This document shows, in pieces, positions 16,785-25,061 of a stretch of 64,000 bases of DNA. The stretch spans positions 1,736,001 through 1,800,000 of the forward strand of contig NZ_CP085242.1 in NCBI RefSeq assembly GCF_044810985.1. Reading direction: 5' to 3'. Each line of letters begins with the position of its first letter. The first letter of the stretch is position 1. Source of the stretch: Marinospirillum sp031581385 (GTDB lineage: Bacteria > Pseudomonadota > Gammaproteobacteria > Pseudomonadales > Halomonadaceae). The notes below the pieces were generated by a model. It worked only from the letters and a program-made list of their open reading frames with translations. It searched no databases and was not told where the DNA came from. A program made the translations under genes and the position numbers.

Positions 16785-18144
16785 ACAACCCCTGCCCGTC
16801 ATTATCATTGATGATGAAAAACACCTGCGCATCAGTCTGGGACAAACCCTGGAATTGGCCGGTTATCAGGTGCAGAGTTTTGACAAGGCCCCCCAGGCAC
16901 TCAAAACCCTGACCCCGGAATGGCCCGGAATCGTGATTTCCGACATCCGCATGCCCGGCATGGATGGTATGCAATTTCTGCAGGAAGCCCGCAGCCTGGA
17001 TGCCGACCTGCCCGTCATCCTCATCACCGGGCATGGCGATATCTCCACGGCGGTGACCGCAATGCGCGAAGGCGCCTACGATTTTCTGGAAAAACCCTTC
17101 CACAATGAAATCCTGCTGGATATCGTTGCCCGGGCTCTGGACAAACGTCGTCTGACTCTGGAAAACCGCAACCTGCGTGAAGAACTGGCCCGCCATGCTG
17201 CTCCCGGCCCGCGTGTTCTGGGGCGCACCCAACCAATCAAAAAACTCATGTCCATGGCCAACCAGATAGCGCGAGTGGAAACCGATCTGCTGCTCTGGGG
17301 TGAAACCGGCACCGGCAAGGATCTGGTGGCCCGTTATATCCATGAACAAAGCGCCCGCTCCGGCAAGAATTTTGTTGCCATCAACTGCGGAGCCGTGCCG
17401 GAAAGTATTATTGAATCCGAGCTCTTCGGGCATGAACCCGGAGCCTTCACCGGTGCCAATAAACGCCGCATTGGCAAATTTGAACACGCCAACGGCGGCA
17501 CCCTGTTTCTGGATGAAATTGAATCCATGCCCTTGAGCCTGCAGGTCAAACTTCTGCGGGTACTTCAGGAGAGGCAACTGGAACGCCTGGGTTCCAATGC
17601 CCAGGTCAGCCTGGATATCCGCATCATTGCCGCCACCAAAACCGATCTGAAAGCGGCCTCTGCCGAAGGCCAGTTTCGTGAAGACCTCTATTACCGGCTG
17701 AATGTCGTCACCCTTGACCTGCCGCCAGTCCGAGACCGGCGCGAAGACATTCCCCTGCTCTTTCAACACTTTGCTCTGGTGGCCGCCACCCGCTCCGGCC
17801 TGGAAGCGCCCACGCCCACACCCGCCCAGGCTTCCATCCTGATGAGCCATGACTGGCCCGGCAATGTCCGTGAGCTGCGCAACCTGGCTGAACGCTATGT
17901 GCTGCTGGGAGCCACCTGTGATTATGATCTGGAACAGCTGATGTTCGGCAACAGCAATCGCCAGCCACTGACCCTGCCCGAACAGGTCGAAATGTTTGAA
18001 AAAAGCCTGATTGAACAGGCTCTGGGAAGGAATAAAGGCTCGATCAAAAGCACCCTGGAAGACCTCAGCCTGCCGCGCAAAACCCTCTACGACAAGCTCA
18101 AGAAATACGGCCTGTCGCGTGAGGATTTTCTGGCCGAGGATTAA
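16777..18144 (+). CDS. dctD: DctD-type sigma-54-dependent response regulator
   Basis: A 455-residue regulator with a receiver domain (phosphoacceptor D56 in SDIRMPGMDG), an AAA+ domain with Walker A GETGTGKD, the sigma-54 contact loop GAFTGA (residues 222-227) and Walker B GGTLFLDEIE, and a C-terminal Fis-type helix-turn-helix (KSTLEDLSLPRKTLYDKLKK). It activates sigma-54 promoters after phosphorylation by its kinase. The ATG at 16777 has AGGTGA at good spacing; a GTG nine bases earlier is possible. I saw no GG-N10-GC promoter near the lactate genes, so its target is not visible here. Its stop overlaps the stop of the convergent drug-exporter gene within the four bases TTAA. Confidence 0.9.
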   Translation: MSEQPLPVIIIDDEKHLRISLGQTLELAGYQVQSFDKAPQALKTLTPEWPGIVISDIRMPGMDGMQFLQEARSLDADLPVILITGHGDISTAVTAMREGAYDFLEKPFHNEILLDIVARALDKRRLTLENRNLREELARHAAPGPRVLGRTQPIKKLMSMANQIARVETDLLLWGETGTGKDLVARYIHEQSARSGKNFVAINCGAVPESIIESELFGHEPGAFTGANKRRIGKFEHANGGTLFLDEIESMPLSLQVKLLRVLQERQLERLGSNAQVSLDIRIIAATKTDLKAASAEGQFREDLYYRLNVVTLDLPPVRDRREDIPLLFQHFALVAATRSGLEAPTPTPAQASILMSHDWPGNVRELRNLAERYVLLGATCDYDLEQLMFGNSNRQPLTLPEQVEMFEKSLIEQALGRNKGSIKSTLEDLSLPRKTLYDKLKKYGLSREDFLAED

Positions 18145-19331
18145 GCGGCGGCCTTCTCGCGGGCCACCGCAGCCGGAGCACCCAACGCCAAGAGCGTGGC
18201 ACCAAGGGAGCACGCCAGCATACTGATCACGATGGGCAGCAGGGCATCACCCCAGAAAGCGGCCGAGAGGGCACTGATTCCCCCGGCCAGAGTAAACTGG
18301 GAAGCTCCCAACAAGGCAGCCGCCGTTCCCCCCAGGCGGGGGAAAAACTCCAGGGCATTGGCCATGTTGTTGGGTACAATCCCACCCTGGCAGCCAATCG
18401 CAGCAATAATGCAACTTGCCACCAGCCAGAAGGGGCCATCCAGCAACACGGTCACCACCAGCGCCAGCAAGGCCAAAAATTGCAGAATCACCTGGTTCCT
18501 GAGCAATAAAACGGATGGAAAGTGCCTCAGCAAGGGCCGGTTGATCAGATTAAACACCGCCATCAGGGCAATATTGGCGGCAAAAAGAATGGAAAAAAGG
18601 CTGTTCGATAACCCAAACCACTCCTGATAAATAAAAGAGGCGTGGGTAATAAACAACAGCATGGCGCTGAAACAAAACACCTGAATGCCCACAAAGCGCA
18701 TGGTTGCCTTGTGGCGCAGCACCAGCCAATAGTTGGTCACCAGGGTTTTAACCGGCGTGATGGCAGGCGGCCTGGGAGTCAAATGCGGGAAGAGAGCCCA
18801 CTGCAACACCAAAGCCAGAACCACCGCATAACCGGTCAACAGCAGAAAGATCCAGTGCCAGTCACCAAAAGCCAACATTAAGCTACCCAGGGCAGGTGCA
18901 GCAGCCGGAGCTATGAACATAATCAGGCCGATCAGGCCAAAAAGCCGGGCAGCATCCTGACCACTGACCTCATCCCTGACAATCGCCGGCACCGAGACGG
19001 CACAGAAAGCACCACCAACCCCCTGGAGCACCCGCCAGAAAATCATTTCACCCAGGGTATCGGCCCAGGCAACCCAGCCACCGGCCACTGCAAAAACAGC
19101 CAGACCCGTGAATAGAATCACCTTGCGCCCATAACGATCCGACAAGGGCCCACCCACCAGCTGGGCCAGACCCAGAGTCATCACATAGGCGCTCAGCGTT
19201 AACCCAACATCCGAGTGGGGAATGGCAAAACTGGCAGCGATCTCCGGGAAAGCCGGCAAATAGGCATCCAACGCCAGAGGCCCCAGAGCCACCGTCATAC
19301 CCAGTAACAGGGCAAGCTTAAAATGCGACAA
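18141..19331 (-). CDS. Bcr/CflA-family MFS drug exporter
   Basis: A 396-residue protein with 12 membrane segments and the early motif DAYLPAFPEI and the MFS loop GGPLSDRYGRK typical of Bcr/CflA exporters (bicyclomycin, chloramphenicol and similar drugs). The start appears to be a TTG: an AGGAGG site lies five bases before it and no ATG or GTG fits the N-terminus. The substrate cannot be predicted. Confidence 0.88.
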   Translation of the reverse strand: MSHFKLALLLGMTVALGPLALDAYLPAFPEIAASFAIPHSDVGLTLSAYVMTLGLAQLVGGPLSDRYGRKVILFTGLAVFAVAGGWVAWADTLGEMIFWRVLQGVGGAFCAVSVPAIVRDEVSGQDAARLFGLIGLIMFIAPAAAPALGSLMLAFGDWHWIFLLLTGYAVVLALVLQWALFPHLTPRPPAITPVKTLVTNYWLVLRHKATMRFVGIQVFCFSAMLLFITHASFIYQEWFGLSNSLFSILFAANIALMAVFNLINRPLLRHFPSVLLLRNQVILQFLALLALVVTVLLDGPFWLVASCIIAAIGCQGGIVPNNMANALEFFPRLGGTAAALLGASQFTLAGGISALSAAFWGDALLPIVISMLACSLGATLLALGAPAAVAREKAAA

Positions 19332-19354
19332 AGAAACCTCCTATAACTTAGCTT

Positions 19355-20452
19355 TCAGGGGCAGTTCTTAGCCAAACGAAAACCGGCGTCCAACCCTTCC
19401 TGCACAGACTGAAAATACACCCGGTTTTTCTCACTGATCCGCGAATAGGAAGGGCAATCCGGTCGGTGCAGAATTTTTGAATTCTTATGACCAATCATCA
19501 AACTCTGGGTGTCTGCGGATGATTCCAGTTCTGAATCAGCCTGGGTTGCTGGCAAACCGGAATCAGGAAACTCAGCACCACGCAACTGTGCCGAGGCCGT
19601 CAGCAAATAAACAGGGGCATGATCCGAGATATGCCGACGCGCCTGCTCATGACTGATTTCCAGCAACTTCGGAAACTGAAAAATGCCCACCTGGCTGATA
19701 GACAATGACCAGGAATCCTTGATCCAGATATTGTCATAAAGATTGGCATAACGCCCATCCACCGCAGACAGAGTGGTCGCGCCTTCTGTAATCAAGGGCC
19801 GAGCACCTGCCTGTAAAAGGGGTTGCCAGGCCGAATGCTGGGGCTTCAGGTTAAAATCCCCCATCAGAACAACCGGCGTGTTGGGGTAAATTTCATGCAG
19901 CCACTCCCAGTAACGCGCCAGCTCTTCAATTTCTTCCGTGCGATCACTGATACGCTGGCCATAAACAATATGCACAGTGGCCACCGCAAATTCATCACCC
20001 GTGCTTAAATCCCGAAAGCGCGCCGAATAGGGTTCACGGGCAAACAAATCACCCGGATCAAGGTAAACCACGGCCCCATCCAGATACTCCACCCGCTGCG
20101 GTCGCCACAGAAAAGCGTATTTTTCCTTGTAGGTTGAACGCCCGATACGGTGGGAATAAAGCATTTCCCAGGACTCACCCGTCTGCACCTGTAAGGCTTG
20201 CTGAAAAGCCTCAAGGCCCTCCAATGTCATGGCCTCCTGAACGGCAATAAAGTCAAAATGGCTGCCAATCACTCCCAGCACAGCATAATCCTTGTTGCTG
20301 CCATGCCCCAGCCGCTCAATATTCCAACTGGCCATTGCCAGGCCATCGGAGTTTTGATTCGATGCCTTTTCAGCAAAAGACCCACCGGAAAATACAACAC
20401 AAAAAGCCACCAGAGCACTGGCTAACCAGTGCCGAGAAAAATACTTGGTCAT
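19355..20452 (-). CDS. Secreted endonuclease/exonuclease/phosphatase-family protein
   Basis: About 365 residues. A signal peptide (hydrophobic core LASALVAFCVVF, likely cut after GGSFA) precedes an EEP domain with its signature residues in order: ASWNIERLG (Asn), AVQEAM (Glu metal ligand), VVLMGDFNLKP and SDHAPV (catalytic Asp-His). The C-terminal 50 residues form a small domain with HRPDCPSY, NRVYFQS and KNC, the Cys/His-containing extension often found at the end of secreted nucleases and related to the Ada metal-binding fold. It probably acts on extracytoplasmic DNA; phosphodiesters of other kinds cannot be excluded. ATG at 20452 chosen; a TTG lies 12 bases upstream. Confidence 0.82.
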   Translation of the reverse strand: MTKYFSRHWLASALVAFCVVFSGGSFAEKASNQNSDGLAMASWNIERLGHGSNKDYAVLGVIGSHFDFIAVQEAMTLEGLEAFQQALQVQTGESWEMLYSHRIGRSTYKEKYAFLWRPQRVEYLDGAVVYLDPGDLFAREPYSARFRDLSTGDEFAVATVHIVYGQRISDRTEEIEELARYWEWLHEIYPNTPVVLMGDFNLKPQHSAWQPLLQAGARPLITEGATTLSAVDGRYANLYDNIWIKDSWSLSISQVGIFQFPKLLEISHEQARRHISDHAPVYLLTASAQLRGAEFPDSGLPATQADSELESSADTQSLMIGHKNSKILHRPDCPSYSRISEKNRVYFQSVQEGLDAGFRLAKNCP

Positions 20453-20544
20453 GAAAAGAGGCAACCTACAGGAATGGAAGGAAAGCTATTCTAATCAGAT
20501 TGTTGGAAGTGGCAAGCTCTGGGTTCAGTGGTTAAAGGTTCAAG

Positions 20545-22146
20545 CTAACTCCCCCACACTCGGATTGTCTGATTGGCAACCTTTTCTTCTTTCTGCCAGA
20601 TCCTTTTATTCCAGGACACGCCTTTTTTGCGGTTGAAGATTACCAGGTGGGCTTCTTCTGCCCCGACGCGCTGCTGGTAGTCAGTCACCTGCTTGAGGCC
20701 ATCCTGAATGAGGGTATCCAGCTTGCCGCGTTGAATCTTGAGTTCAATCACCACGCGCTGCAGGGGACCGTACATTCCTTGTTCGGGATCAAGCGGCCAT
20801 TCAATCAGCAGGTCAGTGCGTTTAGTGCCCAGGCCGTATTCCCTGGATATGCGCCCTCCCCCGTTGATGATTCGCTGTAAAAAAGCCTGCATTAAAAGCT
20901 GGGGGCCAGCTTCCTTGTAATCAAAGCCTTCGCACCAGCTGTCCGAATGTTCACGGAAGAACTGCTGAAAGGCTTCCAGTAGCTTTGGCATATTCAGGCT
21001 GTGATCCTTGTTGATGTACCAAACCTGCTCCTGGTTGGCGATCATCACCTGGGTGGGCCAGGTCAGCTCCCGTGGTAGGACTTCCTGGTAAATGCGGTTG
21101 CTGATTTTCACCGAAGGGCGGGTAGTGATCAGCCCCAAGTCTTCCACATACTGTAGGTCATCCATATTCAAGCCTTGGGCATCTTCATCATCGGTGCTCA
21201 GAATACGGGCAATGACCGAATGCACTCTGGGTTCCTTCAGCTTGTCATTGAGTTGATCCAGATGGGTGGCGCGGGAATAAATCAGGCTTTCGCGGGCTTG
21301 CTGGTAATCCACCAAAGAAATCGGGCGACTGCGATCTCTTGCTTCGCGGTTTTCCCAGGTGACTTCATGGCCCAGAGCATTAACCAGCCAGGGCTGGCCG
21401 TGTGAATCCTCCCAGAGTTCAGGGAAAATAGCTTCATCAAAAATCTGCCCGGTTGCTTCGGTGTGTTGCAACCAGAGAGCGCGGGTTTCTTCCCTGGTGA
21501 AATTACCCATCCGCAATGACTTGGCTTTGATGTTAAAGGCACTGCCTCCGGTGATCACTTCCTGACCCGGCTGGTGCATCCGGTAATCCCGGACATCACG
21601 CACACCACAGAGAATGATCGCCTGGGGGAAGAAATCAGGACGCTGGGCATAACCGGCTCGGATCTGACGCAGCAGGGAAATCAGGGTGTCACCAATGAGT
21701 GAATCCACTTCATCAAGCAGGAGAACTGTGGGCTTACTGGAATGTTTGGCCCAGTATTCAAGCAACCGTGTCAGCAGGTGCTGTGGTTCTGTTTCTGATT
21801 TGATCCGGGCATACCAAGCAGCCAAGTCTGGAAATTCAACAAAGCGGACAATTGAGTCCACTATCGCATCACAGGCCGCAGGTATGCCCTGGGTTTCATC
21901 ACCACGGGCGGCCTGGGCACCTTCAATATTGGCATAGGCACAAACATAGTCATTGCCTGCATTCAGCTCCTTCATCATCGCCAGCAGGGTGGTGGTTTTG
22001 CCCGTCTGGCGCGGAGCATGAAGGACAAAATAACGCTTACTGGCAATCAGGTGCTGAATTTCTTCCCAGTCCACCCGCTGCAAAGGCTCCAGATGGTAGT
22101 GATCCTGGCGAATGGTGGGGCCTGCAGTGTTGAAAAAGCGCTTCAT
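20545..22146 (-). CDS. AAA ATPase fused to a PD-(D/E)XK nuclease-like domain
   Basis: A 533-residue protein. The N-terminal ATPase has Walker A APRQTGKTT (residues 44-52) and Walker B VLLLDEVD (141-148). A middle helical region follows. The last hundred residues contain GGGRISREYGLGTKRTDLLI and then VVIELKIQRG, the D...ExK pattern of the PD-(D/E)XK fold. Such AAA plus PDDEXK_9-type proteins are known as a broadly scattered, often multi-copy family of unknown function. It stands alone between a secreted nuclease and ybaK, with about 80-90 bases on each side, and no toxin, methylase or transposase neighbours. A role in defence or in a mobile unit is only a possibility. Confidence 0.8.
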   Translation of the reverse strand: MKRFFNTAGPTIRQDHYHLEPLQRVDWEEIQHLIASKRYFVLHAPRQTGKTTTLLAMMKELNAGNDYVCAYANIEGAQAARGDETQGIPAACDAIVDSIVRFVEFPDLAAWYARIKSETEPQHLLTRLLEYWAKHSSKPTVLLLDEVDSLIGDTLISLLRQIRAGYAQRPDFFPQAIILCGVRDVRDYRMHQPGQEVITGGSAFNIKAKSLRMGNFTREETRALWLQHTEATGQIFDEAIFPELWEDSHGQPWLVNALGHEVTWENREARDRSRPISLVDYQQARESLIYSRATHLDQLNDKLKEPRVHSVIARILSTDDEDAQGLNMDDLQYVEDLGLITTRPSVKISNRIYQEVLPRELTWPTQVMIANQEQVWYINKDHSLNMPKLLEAFQQFFREHSDSWCEGFDYKEAGPQLLMQAFLQRIINGGGRISREYGLGTKRTDLLIEWPLDPEQGMYGPLQRVVIELKIQRGKLDTLIQDGLKQVTDYQQRVGAEEAHLVIFNRKKGVSWNKRIWQKEEKVANQTIRVWGS

Positions 22147-22228
22147 GGTTATCCTAGTTTCACTGACATAGATTCAATGACTTAGTTTAGCGAACAGGCG
22201 GACAGGTGTCTTGCACAGTCGCTGCAGG

Positions 22229-22696
22229 TCATCCGGTTATTTCCGCAAACTCTGCTCGGGTCAGGCCTTGCAAATCGCCGGGAGCCAACTGAATTTCCAG
22301 GCCGCGTTTTCCGGCGCTGACGTAGACTTGTTCCAGAGCTTTGGCGCTGTGGTGAATGAAGGTCGGTAAGCCTTTTTTCTGGCCCAGGGGGCTGACGCCA
22401 CCCAGTACATAGCCGGTGGTGCGTTCCACCTGGGCCGGGTCAGCCATGGCGGCTTTTTTGCCTTTGGCAGCTTTGGCGATTTTCTTCAGGCTGAGCTGCT
22501 GGTCAACCGGTAGGATGGCGACGACCAGTTGTTTGCCATCCACGGCAGCAACCAGGGTTTTGAAGACCTGCTCCGGGGACACACCCATTTTTTCCGCAGC
22601 TTCCAGCCCGTAGGAGGCTGCAGCGGGATCATGGTTGTATTCGTGAACCTGATGGGCAATTTTCTTTTGTTGCAGCAGTTTGATGGCAGGTGTCAT
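22229..22696 (-). CDS. ybaK: YbaK/EbsC-type Cys-tRNA(Pro) deacylase
   Basis: A 155-residue trans-editing protein with the family landmarks VFKTLVAAVDGKQLVVAILP, KKAAMADPAQVERTTGYVLGG and SPLGQKKGLPTF, including the conserved lysine in VFKTL. YbaK removes cysteine wrongly attached to tRNA(Pro). It follows the dgt gene by 11 bases on the same strand. Length equals that of E. coli YbaK. Confidence 0.93.
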   Translation of the reverse strand: MTPAIKLLQQKKIAHQVHEYNHDPAAASYGLEAAEKMGVSPEQVFKTLVAAVDGKQLVVAILPVDQQLSLKKIAKAAKGKKAAMADPAQVERTTGYVLGGVSPLGQKKGLPTFIHHSAKALEQVYVSAGKRGLEIQLAPGDLQGLTRAEFAEITG

Positions 22697-22707
22697 GAAG
22701 TTTTCCT

Positions 22708-24204
22708 TCAGTCCAGTACGGCCAGGGTTTTGTATTCATCCAGAGCAAACTGGTCGGTCATGCCGCTGATCATGTCCTGCAGCAAGCGGCAGCGGCAGTA
22801 GGCTTCCCAGATATCTTCGGGCAGTTGCCCGACACCCAGTTCTTCTGCTGAATCTCTAAGCTGCTGGTAAGCCTTGAGGTGTTTTCTGGGCAGGCGCTGG
22901 AAGAGTCGGCTTTCCACCAGATACTCATTCCAGCCTTCGCCTTTTTCCAGGTGCTTGAAAGCATCCGCAGGCAGTTGCAGCAGAGGCAGATAGAAGTCCA
23001 GCAGACCGGTGAGAATACGGTAACCCTGAAGCATCAGGGTGGAAACTTCATCGACATTGAAGACGTATTTGAAGCCCACCTGTTTCAGGGTCTGTACCAC
23101 GGCATGGCAGGGAGAGGCATCTTCCAGCAGGGCGCGGTCGAGACTTCCCGCCTCCATTTGGGGCAACTGCTCAACAAAGGTCTGGGCGGCATGCTGTACC
23201 AGCGGGTGGATGAGACCAACGCGCAGCCAGACAAAGAATTCGTGATCTTTGTTGATGGGCTCTTTTTCGGCCTTTTGCAAGGCGGCATCCACCAACTCGG
23301 CAAAGGATTTTCCGTTGAAGTGCGGCCCCTTGGGGTAGCCGGGATAGAGAGCGGCAAACTCTTCTTTCAGTAATTCCGCCAGTTGTGGGTGGGTCAGGAT
23401 TCCCTTGTCCACACTGTCCTCGATATCGGCCAGACAGTAGGCAATGTCATCGGCGGCTTCCATCAGGTAGGTCAGGGCAAAGCGATGCTCGGGCTGAAGC
23501 TGCAGGGTCTGGTAAAGTTCTTCAATAAAGCGACTTTCGGAAAAATAGTAGCCGGGTTTTTTCTGCAGGTAGCTGAGTGGGTTGTCTGCATCCGGGCGAG
23601 GCCGAGTCGCACAGCGGGTGTATTTCAGGACGCAGGCGGTTTGCAGGTAAGTAAGGTTAAGCTTTTGCAGACTGACTATCAGGCGAATGGCCTGGGCATT
23701 ACCTTCAAAGCTTTTCAGTTCGCGCAGCAACTGACCCCGCAGGCTTTCCTGTTCCAGGCTGTTCAGGTCTCGACTGAAGGGTTCCAATTCCTCGAGGTGT
23801 TCAGCAAACCAGCGGGATAAAGCAGCCTCACCAAAATGACCGAAAGGCGGGTTGCCGATATCGTGTAACAGGCAGGCCATTTCCACCAGGGATTCCGCCG
23901 AGCGTTCCAGCTTCAGCAGTTGCGGATCAGCCCCTTCTTCGCGCAGCAGTTTGAAGACACTGCGGGTGATGAAGCGCCCGGTCTGCTGGACTTCCAGCGA
24001 GTGGGTCAAGCGACTGCGCACCGCTGCATTGCGCTCCAGTGGAAAGACCTGGGTTTTCTGTTGCAGGCGCCGCACCGCGGCTGAATTGATAATGCGGCCC
24101 CGGTCGCTTTCCAGTTCCCGTTCCAGCTTTTCCAGGTCAAAGCCTTTCGGGGCTTCGCGATTGAAGGGTCGCAGTGCGGTGAACTGCCGGATCAAGTCAG
24201 CCAT
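22708..24204 (-). CDS. dgt: Deoxyguanosinetriphosphate triphosphohydrolase
   Basis: A 498-residue HD-domain protein. It has RSRLTHSLEVQQ, then LLHDIGNPPFGHFGE (the HD pair), and later YLMEAADDIAYCLADIED, which completes the metal site. Size is nearer to the long E. coli-type Dgt (505 residues) than to the shorter dNTPases. It hydrolyses dGTP to deoxyguanosine and triphosphate. Its start overlaps the aroE stop by eight bases, so it is coupled to aroE. Confidence 0.92.
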   Translation of the reverse strand: MADLIRQFTALRPFNREAPKGFDLEKLERELESDRGRIINSAAVRRLQQKTQVFPLERNAAVRSRLTHSLEVQQTGRFITRSVFKLLREEGADPQLLKLERSAESLVEMACLLHDIGNPPFGHFGEAALSRWFAEHLEELEPFSRDLNSLEQESLRGQLLRELKSFEGNAQAIRLIVSLQKLNLTYLQTACVLKYTRCATRPRPDADNPLSYLQKKPGYYFSESRFIEELYQTLQLQPEHRFALTYLMEAADDIAYCLADIEDSVDKGILTHPQLAELLKEEFAALYPGYPKGPHFNGKSFAELVDAALQKAEKEPINKDHEFFVWLRVGLIHPLVQHAAQTFVEQLPQMEAGSLDRALLEDASPCHAVVQTLKQVGFKYVFNVDEVSTLMLQGYRILTGLLDFYLPLLQLPADAFKHLEKGEGWNEYLVESRLFQRLPRKHLKAYQQLRDSAEELGVGQLPEDIWEAYCRCRLLQDMISGMTDQFALDEYKTLAVLD

Positions 24205-25045
24205 GGGCTTCTTCCTGAAGCAGCATGCGCAAGCGGTGCAGAATACCGGTGGTTTCCGGGCGTACCTGACGCCAGAGGAAAAAGGCTTCTGCCGCCTGCT
24301 CGACCAGCATGCCTAGACCATCACTCACTTCTGAGGCACCGACGTCTTCAGCCCAGCTCATGAAGGGGGTCGGCCGTGCCGCGTACATCATGTCATAAGC
24401 CACAGCGCCGGGAGCAAAAAGGCCCCTCGGCAAGGGAGGTACATTGCCTGAGAGGCTGGCCGAAGTGGCATTGATGATCAGATCAAACTGATTGCCTTCC
24501 AGAGAATCCCAGTTGCCTGCGGCAAGCTCGGCCTCCGGTTGCAGACCGTGAAAAATCTTGATCAATTGCTGAGCTTTCTCCGGGGTACGGTTGGCGATTT
24601 TCAAGCGGGCGACACCGGCATTGATCAACGGCTCCACCGCGCCTCTTGCGGCCCCCCCGGCTCCAACCAGTAATACACGCTTGCCTTTCAGATCCAAACC
24701 CAAGTTATCCGTCAGATCCCGCACCAAGCCAATACCATCGGTGTTGTCACCATAGATTTCTGTATTCTGGCCTTTTTGCAGGGTGTTGACGGCTCCGGCC
24801 CGTCTGGCTCGGGGGGACAGCTTATCGGCAAAAACCAGGGCATCCAGCTTGAAGGGCACTGTGACGTTGGCCCCCTGCCCACCTTCAGCAAAAAAGGCTT
24901 CGGCCTGTCCCTGAAAGTCATCCTCAGGTGCCAACAGGGCCTGGTAGGTCATGTCCTGTCCGGTCTGTTCGGCAAACCAGCCATGTATCAAGGGGGATTT
25001 ACTGTGCGCGATGGGATTGCCAAAAACGGCATAGGTATCCGTCAC
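24197..25045 (-). CDS. aroE: Shikimate dehydrogenase
   Basis: A 282-residue protein with the substrate motif NPIAHSKSPLIHG, the conserved lysine region NVTVPFK, the NADP-binding loop VLLVGAGGAARG with the phosphate-binding NRTPEKA, and the C-terminal DGLGMLVEQAAEAFFLWR. It reduces 3-dehydroshikimate in aromatic amino acid synthesis. The start is a GTG with AGGAG six bases upstream. It lies between a flavin oxidoreductase gene (16 bases) and dgt (overlap). Confidence 0.95.
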   Translation of the reverse strand: MTDTYAVFGNPIAHSKSPLIHGWFAEQTGQDMTYQALLAPEDDFQGQAEAFFAEGGQGANVTVPFKLDALVFADKLSPRARRAGAVNTLQKGQNTEIYGDNTDGIGLVRDLTDNLGLDLKGKRVLLVGAGGAARGAVEPLINAGVARLKIANRTPEKAQQLIKIFHGLQPEAELAAGNWDSLEGNQFDLIINATSASLSGNVPPLPRGLFAPGAVAYDMMYAARPTPFMSWAEDVGASEVSDGLGMLVEQAAEAFFLWRQVRPETTGILHRLRMLLQEEAHG

Positions 25046-25061
25046 TTCAGGCTCCTGGAAC

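Noticed and set aside
16717..18213. A 498-codon open frame on the minus strand over dctD
   Set aside because: The plus strand carries receiver, AAA+ with GAFTGA, and Fis motifs; the minus frame is Gly/Phe/Gln-rich without domain features.
18141..19331. Bcr/CflA gene as a pseudogene because no ATG start is found
   Set aside because: A TTG with an AGGAGG ribosome site gives the full-length family N-terminus.
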